64,000 bases of DNA, from contig JBNKHH010000013.1 in the NCBI GenBank assembly GCA_050290245.1, forward strand, positions 36,724 to 100,723. The letters are read 5' to 3'. A model generated the notes under the pieces. That model did not search any database. It saw nothing but the letters and a program-made list of their open reading frames with translations, and had not been told where the DNA came from. Every line of letters starts with the position of its first letter. Position 1 is the stretch's first letter. This DNA is from JBNKHH01 sp050290245 (lineage in GTDB: Bacteria; Pseudomonadota; Alphaproteobacteria; Rhodobacterales; Rhodobacteraceae). Shown here one piece after another: positions 51,156 to 57,270 of this stretch. The translations under genes were made by a program, and so were the position numbers.

Positions 51156-52505
51156 CTATTTGGACAGCCAGGCGCCTGTTTCATCTGCGCGTCTGCGATT
51201 TGCAGATCGGATCACCCGATCGACCATTTCAGCGCTTGCGCCGATATCCGGTGTCGCGAGATCGACAAGTTCTTCATTGGTCGCAACGTGGGAAAGCGCG
51301 TCTCTCACGGTGACACCAGTGTCCCGCGCCTTGAGAAATGCTTCCTGCAAAACCGCCTGCGCTGCGTGTTTTCCAAGGCGGGCAGACATTTTGCTCAGCA
51401 CACGTTCCGACCCGGCTTCGGCACCAAGGTTGCGGGCCATTGCCTTCTGGTTGACTTCCAGGCCGGCAACGAGCTGACGCGCCATCTTTGTGGCGGCAAG
51501 CGCATAGTGGCAAAGTTCGGGAAACACTGCCCACTCGACTTTCCAGCCCCGTGCATCGCGCTCGTTTTCCTGCACCATGGATTCAGTCAGAACGTTTGCG
51601 TTGACCCGGACAAGGCGTGCAAGCGCCACGATCTGTTCGCTGGCTTCGGGGTTGCGTTTGTGTGGCATCGTGATGCTGCCGACGGTATTGGGATTCGATT
51701 TCTCAGCCAGTTCGCCGATCTCCATGCGTTGAAGCGTGAAAACTTCATTCGAGATGCGGGCAAGGGTGGTCGCGGCCATGGCAAGAACCTGGGCAAATTC
51801 CGCCAATCTATCGCGGGCGTTAATCCAGCTTATGTCGGGTTCATTCAAATCCAGTTCGGTGCAGAACGCCTTGCGGAGCGATAGCGCCTGCTCGCCAAAG
51901 AAACCGAGAGATCCCACAGCACCCGCAAGCTGTCCTACGCACCAGCGATCGCGACCATCCTTGAGGCGCTGCAAGTGGCGTCCGATCTCGTCCGCCCACA
52001 CGGCAGCTTTCAAACCAAAGCTGATAGGCGATCCCGGCTGACCATGGGTGCGCCCAACCATTGGCGTTTCGCGGTGCGTTTCAGCCAGTGCCAGAAGGTC
52101 GGCTTCGATAGCCCAGAGATCACGCCAGATCAGATTTGCGACGGCCCGCAGTTCGAGAACCTGAGCGGTGTCAGTGATGTCCTGAACCGTTGTACCGTAG
52201 TATATATACTCGCGGCTTTTCTCGGAGAGATGCTCCCGCAGAACTTGAATCATGCCCAGCGTCGAATGCGACGTTGCGCGGGTGCGTTCAGCGATTTCGT
52301 CAATCGGCAATTCCCGGTCAGCGAGCCCTTCGATATCCGGAAGCGTGTCTTTTGGAATGATCCCACACTCGGCCTGTGCTCGCGCAAGTGCGACAAGCAC
52401 CTCGACCCATCGGGCAACCCGTGCGGATTCTGCAAAGATCGCCTGCGCGTCGGAAGTGGTCCATTGGTGCCCAAATATCCGAGAGTCGATCATATGCGCG
52501 TCCAT
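51156..52505 (-). CDS. Adenylosuccinate lyase/carboxymuconate cycloisomerase-like aspartase/fumarase-superfamily protein
   Basis: 449 residues. Signature loop TVGSITMPHKRNPEASEQIV near residue 270, ERTRATSHSTLGMIQVLREH near 70-90, and TVQDITDTAQVLELRAVANL and TPMVGRTHGQPGSPISFGLK (the catalytic TxxGRTHGQ region). ATG 52505 with AGAGGTTCC; overlaps the preceding 306-residue gene by 16 bases, a strong sign of coupled translation. Closest in style to PurB/PcaB-like lyases, yet no purine or protocatechuate genes surround it. Two different lyases of this superfamily in one operon with ComA suggest two successive elimination/addition steps. Confidence 0.87.
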   Translation of the reverse strand: MDAHMIDSRIFGHQWTTSDAQAIFAESARVARWVEVLVALARAQAECGIIPKDTLPDIEGLADRELPIDEIAERTRATSHSTLGMIQVLREHLSEKSREYIYYGTTVQDITDTAQVLELRAVANLIWRDLWAIEADLLALAETHRETPMVGRTHGQPGSPISFGLKAAVWADEIGRHLQRLKDGRDRWCVGQLAGAVGSLGFFGEQALSLRKAFCTELDLNEPDISWINARDRLAEFAQVLAMAATTLARISNEVFTLQRMEIGELAEKSNPNTVGSITMPHKRNPEASEQIVALARLVRVNANVLTESMVQENERDARGWKVEWAVFPELCHYALAATKMARQLVAGLEVNQKAMARNLGAEAGSERVLSKMSARLGKHAAQAVLQEAFLKARDTGVTVRDALSHVATNEELVDLATPDIGASAEMVDRVIRSANRRRADETGAWLSK

Positions 52506-53410
52506 GGAACCTCTTTTTCATTGATCAGTCCGACGATGGCGTCGCGAACTTCGTCCAATGAAGCACCCCACGGCACGAAAGTTGCATCCTTGCGCGCCTC
52601 AATACCTTCCTGAAGCAAACAGCAACGGGTCATCAATGCGCCGTCTTTGCTGTTGACCGTGCCGATGAAACGTTTGGGACATATATCCACGGTGTCGGGC
52701 GAGGTGCCGTAAAACCAGTTATGAATCTGATGTGACCGCTCGCATCCGAGCAAAGTCCAATCTTTCTGTTCGGGTCGTTCGTCGAGGTACGCTATTTCCG
52801 CGCCGGGGATCTCCAAGCCGGAGCCTCTGCAAGGAACCAGGATATTGGGCGGAGTTTCAGTGCGATCCTTCGACAATGTCTCACGGCTATCGATCAAGAT
52901 CGGTACGGGCACCACAGGCGGAAGGTCCTCGGCGACATCCAGCACCCGCTCGACCTGATCAAGCAGTTTGGAAGGGTGGGGGGGGACAATATCGAGCACG
53001 TAGAGCTTCAGTGGCTCTGGGTTCAAAATAAAGCTGACGTGGGAATACCGCCCTTCGATGATCGTACAGCGCGCAGCTCCGTGATCGGCGGCGACTTTCG
53101 CCAGATGGGACGGCACTCCAGCATCCGCAAAATCTGATTTTACATAGGCGCAACTCTCGGGGCCGGCGAGGACGCGCACGTCAGTGATCGGCACGAAAAG
53201 ATCGGGGCCTTCAGAGTGCAATACTTCAACGAGTGCGTGTTCCCCAAGACATTCGGCAACAATGAACCGCGTGCGAAAGTACGCCTCCCTTCCACGGAAA
53301 TGATCACACAGGAACTCCGGATCGAGCGAGCGAAGGTTCTTTGACAGGGCAACCTGGCGATAGCGCGTCGGAACTACGTTCTTTGCGTCATGATCAAATG
53401 AAAACGTCAT
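52490..53410 (-). CDS. Unrecognised 306-residue protein in the ComA-lyase operon
   Basis: Family not recognised. Soluble, no signal or membrane segment. Notable conserved-looking stretches: KLYVLDIVPPHPSKLLDQVE (residues 133-152), NILVPCRGSGLEIPGAEIAY (about 189-208), DWTLLGCERSHQIHNWFYG, VDICPKRFIG and ALMTRCCLLQEG. Several of its cysteines lie in these blocks with His, so a metal or Fe-S site or a reactive thiol is possible. It starts three bases after ComA stops and overlaps the next lyase by 16 bases, so it is an integral operon member. Candidate for a step not covered by the lyases, such as decarboxylation or thiol transfer (inference only). Confidence 0.8.
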   Translation of the reverse strand: MTFSFDHDAKNVVPTRYRQVALSKNLRSLDPEFLCDHFRGREAYFRTRFIVAECLGEHALVEVLHSEGPDLFVPITDVRVLAGPESCAYVKSDFADAGVPSHLAKVAADHGAARCTIIEGRYSHVSFILNPEPLKLYVLDIVPPHPSKLLDQVERVLDVAEDLPPVVPVPILIDSRETLSKDRTETPPNILVPCRGSGLEIPGAEIAYLDERPEQKDWTLLGCERSHQIHNWFYGTSPDTVDICPKRFIGTVNSKDGALMTRCCLLQEGIEARKDATFVPWGASLDEVRDAIVGLINEKEVPWTRI

Positions 53411-53413
53411 CCG

Positions 53414-54193
53414 TCAACGCGGCGCGAGATCGGATCGAATTGTGTCCGCCCGCAGCCCAAGGCGCAGGGTTTCAAGCGCAAGCACGTCGTCAATCTGGAT
53501 GTTGCCGAGATTGACGCTGTTTCCCATCTCAGACAGCAAATATACTTGCTGAGATCGCTGGGGCGCTTCGTATATGACTCGGTTCGAGAACGGGCTGCTT
53601 TTTAACGCACCTATAATGTCGCCTTTAACCGCACCGTCAGGCTGATAGATGCCCACAGTGCCGCTCTCTCGTCCTTCGGCAACAACCCAGGCCGCCCCCG
53701 CGTCAAGGTCGGCTTCGACAGCGCGCAGCCAGTAATCGGGGTCGGTCTTTTCGGTCGGATCCTTGCTGCCAACCTCGGAAAGAACACGAAACCCGAGATC
53801 CCGGCCTCGCTCGATCAGGTCGCGCTTCTGATCTTGCGGCATGTCGCAGGATCCGTCCGACACTTCGATGCAATCAAAACCCATTTCTGCGGCAAATCTG
53901 AAAAAGTCTTCGGTCTTCTGTTGCAGCCAGCAGACCTCCAGCAAAGTGCCACCGATGCAGGCTTGCACCCCTGCAGCTCTAAGGTCGGCCACCTTTCCGC
54001 GCGCATCGGGATCGACATAAGAAATGCCCCAGCCGAACTTCCAAATATCTACGATATGGCCAACCTGCCTCAATAGATCGCGCGTGACGCCTGCCGTGCA
54101 CCCCCGATCCACAACGTGAGTCATTCCCGACTCTCTGGGTTTTGAGCTTCGAGCAGGCAGCTTCAGGAAGTCGGGCATCGGGGTTGCGAGCAT
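53414..54193 (-). CDS. comA: Phosphosulfolactate synthase family protein (ComA-like)
   Basis: 259 residues, TIM barrel. Family features: VDIWKFGWGISYVDPDARGK (the KxGxG region), ACIGGTLLEVCWLQQKTEDF (GGT-E), GFDCIEVSDGSCDMPQDQKR (EVSDG) and VVAEGRESGTVGIY (EGRESG), in the order expected for ComA, which adds sulfite to phosphoenolpyruvate. Size matches archaeal ComA (about 250). ATG 54193, alternative ATG 54178. First gene of a four-gene - strand operon, driven by a good promoter at 54243-54271, and divergent from nitrile hydratase. In bacteria ComA marks sulfolactate or coenzyme M-type biosynthesis; a different nucleophile cannot be excluded. Confidence 0.9.
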   Translation of the reverse strand: MLATPMPDFLKLPARSSKPRESGMTHVVDRGCTAGVTRDLLRQVGHIVDIWKFGWGISYVDPDARGKVADLRAAGVQACIGGTLLEVCWLQQKTEDFFRFAAEMGFDCIEVSDGSCDMPQDQKRDLIERGRDLGFRVLSEVGSKDPTEKTDPDYWLRAVEADLDAGAAWVVAEGRESGTVGIYQPDGAVKGDIIGALKSSPFSNRVIYEAPQRSQQVYLLSEMGNSVNLGNIQIDDVLALETLRLGLRADTIRSDLAPR

Positions 54194-54242
54194 CGGAACT
54201 CTTCACTTTGTGACGTCAGGCTTGGCGTTAATGATGGAAGTC

Positions 54243-54271
54243 ATTTTATTTCATTTAGTAGAAATGGTCAA
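54243..54271 (-). promoter_or_regulatory. Sigma70-type promoter for the comA operon
   Basis: Read on the - strand: -35 TTGACC (54266-54271), 17-bp spacer, -10 TAAAAT (54243-54248), placing transcription start about 40 bp before the comA ATG. The second alternative -10, TATAAT near 54280-54285, lacks a good -35. Confidence 0.65.
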
Positions 54272-54346
54272 TGCATGCATTATAGTAAATGGCCTCATGT
54301 CGCAGGGAATCGGCTGTTTCCACTAGTTAAATCAAATTTCTTATAG

Positions 54347-54374
54347 TTGACATTCGTTAAGTTAATCCCATAAT
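54347..54374 (+). promoter_or_regulatory. Sigma70-type promoter for the nitrile hydratase operon
   Basis: Consensus -35 TTGACA (54347-54352), 16-bp spacer, -10 CATAAT (54369-54374); expected transcript start near 54381, then GGGAGGAG directly before ATG 54404. Very short leader. TTAA-containing repeats at about 54330-54365 overlap the -35 and could bind a regulator. Confidence 0.7.
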
Positions 54375-54403
54375 CTCGGATCATCAGCAGACCGGGAGGA
54401 GTT

Positions 54404-55063
54404 ATGGACGGCATTCATGACATGGGTGGCACCCAGGGATGGGGCACAGTTGAAATTGATCCCAATGAGAAAGTCTTCGATGAGGATTGGGAGGCGCGGA
54501 CATTTGCGCTCGGTCTTGCGTCCATGGGCGTGTCTGGGACAAACCTTGACGCCTTTCGTCACGCACTTGAGCGGCTGCATCCGCTGGATTACCTGGGCGA
54601 AGGATACTACGGACGCTGGCTTGGCTGTGCTGAGCTCCTTTGCGTTGACAGCGGCATTCTGGCCCCCGGCGCAGTTGAGGCCCGCGCGCGCAAACTGAGA
54701 GGTGAGGACGTCGAAGAGCCTGCCGACGTCGAAACGAACAAGCCGCAGTACGAGCGTGGTGGTGCAGGATCGTTGCGCCAGATTGATGCTGCTCCAAAGT
54801 TCGCGCCGAACCAGACTGTGCGTGCATCGAACATGCACAAGACCGGCCACACGCGCATGCCCGCCTATGTCAGGGGCCACACCGGTACTGTCGTCGCTAT
54901 TCGACCCGCTGCGGTCCTGCCTGACAGCACCGCCCACTTCACTGGCGAAGATGCGCAGCACGTTTACACAGTCGAGTTCTCGTCCGAGGAGCTTTGGGGC
55001 AAGGGTGCCGAAGCCGCCGACGTTAGAATTGACCTATTTGAAAGCTATCTGGAGGCCGTATGA
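54404..55063 (+). CDS. nthB: Nitrile hydratase beta subunit
   Basis: 219 residues, standard length for the beta subunit. It starts MDGIHDMGGTQGWGTV, the family's hallmark N-terminus, contains HPLDYLGEGYYGRWLGCAEL (YYxxW/Y region) and the C-terminal SH3-like barrel with HTRMPAYVRGHTGTVVAI and YTVEFSSEELWGKGAEAADV. It provides the interface that holds the metal centre of the alpha subunit. GGGAGGAG ribosome binding site. The beta-alpha-activator gene order is that of cobalt-type enzymes. Overlaps the alpha gene by four bases (ATGA). Confidence 0.97.
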   Translation: MDGIHDMGGTQGWGTVEIDPNEKVFDEDWEARTFALGLASMGVSGTNLDAFRHALERLHPLDYLGEGYYGRWLGCAELLCVDSGILAPGAVEARARKLRGEDVEEPADVETNKPQYERGGAGSLRQIDAAPKFAPNQTVRASNMHKTGHTRMPAYVRGHTGTVVAIRPAAVLPDSTAHFTGEDAQHVYTVEFSSEELWGKGAEAADVRIDLFESYLEAV

Positions 55064-55659
55064 CCGAGCGACCGCATTCCGAAGACTTCCCCTCACCGCA
55101 ACTGCGAGTCGAAGCGCTGGAAGCACTACTTGTCGAGCGTGGACTTGTGGATCCGAACGTTTTGGACGGATTCATCAACCGCTATGTGAACGATGTAGGC
55201 CCGATGAACGGTGCCAAGGTCGTGGCCAAGGCCTGGGTCGACGATGAATTTCGTGCACGACTGCTGGCCGACGGGACAGGGGCCTGCAAAGAGCTTGGTT
55301 TCGCAGGCCCGCAGGGTGAGCACATCGTCGTCGTCGAAAATACGCCAGAGCAGCACAATATGGTCGTCTGCACCCTGTGTTCCTGCTATCCGTGGCCACT
55401 GCTGGGTCTTCCGCCGAAGTGGTACAAGGATCCGGCCTATCGGTCCCGTTCGGTTCGCGAGCCGCGGACTCTGTTAAGCGAGATGGGGCTGGATCTTCCC
55501 GAAAGCACCAAGATTCGCGTATGGGATTCCAGCGCCGAGAACCGGTATTTCGTACTGCCGATGCGCCCAGAAGGCACAGAAGGCATGTCCGAAGAAGAGC
55601 TTGCGGGGCTTATCACACGCGACGCGATGGTCGGCGTTGCGCAGGTATCGGCGGGGTAG
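55060..55659 (+). CDS. nthA: Nitrile hydratase alpha subunit, cobalt type
   Basis: 199 residues. The metal site is CTLCSC at Cys104-Cys109 in VVCTLCSCYPWPLLGLPPKW; Thr at the second position marks cobalt-type enzymes (Ser in iron types). Two of these cysteines are normally oxidised to sulfinate and sulfenate. NVVxTPxxHN-like NTPEQHNMVV and RSRSVREPRTLLSEMGLDLP are also conserved. Hydrates R-CN to R-CONH2 in the cytoplasm. No amidase gene is found in the window to take the amide further, which is unusual. Four bases separate it from the activator gene. Confidence 0.97.
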   Translation: MTERPHSEDFPSPQLRVEALEALLVERGLVDPNVLDGFINRYVNDVGPMNGAKVVAKAWVDDEFRARLLADGTGACKELGFAGPQGEHIVVVENTPEQHNMVVCTLCSCYPWPLLGLPPKWYKDPAYRSRSVREPRTLLSEMGLDLPESTKIRVWDSSAENRYFVLPMRPEGTEGMSEEELAGLITRDAMVGVAQVSAG

Positions 55660-55663
55660 TTCA

Positions 55664-56041
55664 ATGAGCCTCATTGACAATCTTGGGCCGGAGTCCGAAA
55701 CGCCCTTGCCGCGTTCCAATGGCGAACTTGTCTTTGACGAGCCGTGGGAGAGTCGTGCCTTCGGAATGGCTGCGGCTTTGGCGGACCAAGGCGTATTCGA
55801 TTGGCAGGAATTCCAGGGCAGCCTGATTTCCGCCATCGCGGATTACGAGAAAGATCGCGACAGCATCGAGCACCCGTACCGGTATTATGAGCGGTGGTTT
55901 GCAGCGCTCGAGTCTCTTGTTGTCGGAAATGGGTTGGTCAGCAAGAACGAGTTGGATCAGCTAGTCGTCGACTATTGTAAACGGCCGGCAGGTCACGATC
56001 ACCATCACGATCATGACCACCAGGATGGACACTCGCATTGA
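55664..56041 (+). CDS. Nitrile hydratase accessory/activator protein with His-rich tail
   Basis: 125 residues of the P14K/NhlE-like activator family, itself related to the beta-subunit N-terminus: GELVFDEPWESRAFGMAAAL and WQEFQGSLISAIADYEKDRD, IEHPYRYYERWFAALESLVV. It is needed for cobalt insertion and cysteine oxidation in related systems. The last 16 residues (about 109-125) are almost only His and Asp, a metal-binding tail that suggests cobalt or nickel delivery. ATG 55664 follows the alpha stop by four bases. Its stop overlaps the start of the OsmC-like gene. Confidence 0.92.
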   Translation: MSLIDNLGPESETPLPRSNGELVFDEPWESRAFGMAAALADQGVFDWQEFQGSLISAIADYEKDRDSIEHPYRYYERWFAALESLVVGNGLVSKNELDQLVVDYCKRPAGHDHHHDHDHQDGHSH

Positions 56042-56451
56042 GTGGGCGCCGCTCGGTTGAAAGTACTTGGCGTGGTGGTCTCCGCTGCGACGTGAAGATG
56101 GGCGACTATTCGATCACGGTCGATGAACCCGCCTCAGTCGGCGGCAGTGATCAGGGGCCAGAACCAACGTCAGTCTTTCTTGCGTCCATTGCGTCGTGTT
56201 TCACGCTCGCAATGGCATATTCCGCTAAAAAACAATCGGTTGCATTGCACGCGCTGACCGTGAATGCAACCGGCACCTACTCTGGTCCCAGATTCAGCTC
56301 GGTCACCATCCATTGTGAAGCTGACTGCGACCCCGACAGTCTGGCCGGGGTGGCTGAGTTGGCCAAACGAGTCTGCTACGTCACGAATACGCTGACTTCG
56401 GATTTGAAAATCGACATCCAAACAACGGGAATTGCGTCTGGCGCAACGTAA
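56038..56451 (+). CDS. OsmC/Ohr-family protein
   Basis: 137 residues, OsmC-like fold. The two redox cysteines are present: one in SVFLASIASCFTLAMAYSAK, the other in ELAKRVCYVTNTL, with the intermediate strands VTIHCEADCDPDSLAG. TTG start overlapping the activator stop by four bases, so it is translated with the nitrile hydratase genes. OsmC proteins reduce organic peroxides by thiol chemistry. An attractive inference is a role in forming or protecting the oxidised cysteines of the hydratase, or in handling the reactive product. Short compared with OsmC (about 140). Confidence 0.85.
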   Translation: MSGRRSVESTWRGGLRCDVKMGDYSITVDEPASVGGSDQGPEPTSVFLASIASCFTLAMAYSAKKQSVALHALTVNATGTYSGPRFSSVTIHCEADCDPDSLAGVAELAKRVCYVTNTLTSDLKIDIQTTGIASGAT

Positions 56452-56583
56452 TCTGAGTACCTGCTTCGCGCCGTGTAGCGCCCGGTTCGGGCCAACCTAA
56501 TCACTACCAGAAAAAGCAGAGCCAATCTGCAAGCCATTCAGTGGCCCGGTGCCGCTGTGTCAACAGAATAGGAGACGACGACA

Positions 56584-57108
56584 ATGAAAAGCCTGAATGC
56601 ACTGGCCATCAGCATCCCGGTGACGGGAGCGGTCGCCACTTATCTCGCACTAGGCCCGCTCAGCGGGTATTATCTGATCTGGGCCGTGTTTGTGTTCTGG
56701 GGCGGGTTTTTTGCTTTTGGAGCGGATGGTGCGGCATTCCGAAATATCATCGTATGTGGGATTTTCGGCTGCTTTATCGCCTGGGCATCAACCCTGATCA
56801 TTCTGAATGTACCTCTTGCAGGTGCGTTAGGGCTGCCAATCTGGGCGGCAATTGTCGTGAATGTCGGGGTCGCAGTCGCTGTATTGGCGGCCAACATTCC
56901 AGCGTTTGCGGCCATCCCCTGCACCGTTTTCGGTATTGCCAGTTCCTACGGCTACCTGCTCCAAACGCAAGGCGTCATGGATACTGCCGTCATGACCTCT
57001 GCGAGCATGCAGAACTCGCTTTTGGTCATGTCCGCTTCAGTAGTGGTCGGAGCGCTCTGCGGCCTGATTTCAGGCAAGTGGGGCGGGGCAATGACCCGCG
57101 AAGACTGA
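56584..57108 (+). CDS. DUF1097 integral membrane protein (YahC-like)
   Basis: 174 residues, almost entirely hydrophobic with five to six transmembrane segments (LAISIPVTGAVATYLALG, YYLIWAVFVFWGGFFAFG, IIVCGIFGCFIAWASTLIIL, LPIWAAIVVNVGVAVAVLAA, SYGYLL, LLVMSASVVVGALCGLIS). The FWGGFFAFGADG motif is typical of DUF1097. In E. coli, YahC (DUF1097) lies with YahE-YahF-YahG-YahI (DUF2877, FdrA, DUF1116, carbamate kinase), the same partners as here. It probably transports the substrate or a product. AGGAGA precedes ATG 56584. A 13-bp hairpin ends the transcript. Confidence 0.88.
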   Translation: MKSLNALAISIPVTGAVATYLALGPLSGYYLIWAVFVFWGGFFAFGADGAAFRNIIVCGIFGCFIAWASTLIILNVPLAGALGLPIWAAIVVNVGVAVAVLAANIPAFAAIPCTVFGIASSYGYLLQTQGVMDTAVMTSASMQNSLLVMSASVVVGALCGLISGKWGGAMTRED

Positions 57109-57113
57109 CATTT

Positions 57114-57149
57114 ACTCGCAGCGCGCGCGCAGTTTGGCGCGCTGCGAGT
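57114..57149 (+). terminator. Strong hairpin terminator of nitrile hydratase operon
   Basis: ACTCGCAGCGCGC (57114-57126) pairs perfectly with GCGCGCTGCGAGT (57137-57149), 13-bp stem, 10-nt loop, six bases after the DUF1097 stop. It separates the hydratase operon from the DUF1116 gene, which therefore needs its own promoter. Confidence 0.75.
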
Positions 57150-57181
57150 CATCGGCGCCCGGACCAAGCGCGACAATTATT

Positions 57182-57223
57182 CATACGAAACGTATGGTCA
57201 AAACTCATACACTATAGTATACG
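57182..57223. promoter_or_regulatory. Palindrome and shared box in DUF1116 promoter
   Basis: CATACG (57182-57187) and CGTATG (57191-57196) form a perfect inverted repeat around AAA. Fifteen bases on, ACTATAGTATACG (57211-57223), followed by TTTT, matches 11 of 13 bases of the box at 40388-40400 before the AIR-synthase relative. The AT-rich stretch probably contains the -10 region of the DUF1116 promoter. Confidence 0.5.
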
Positions 57224-57270
57224 TTTTTGTGATCCGCCGAGGCGCAGGATTCCAACCTGAAAGGACCGAT

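Noticed and set aside
51156..52505. Housekeeping PurB or PcaB
   Set aside because: Embedded in a ComA operon with 16-bp overlap to an unknown gene; no purine or protocatechuate genes nearby. Kept as a superfamily-level call.
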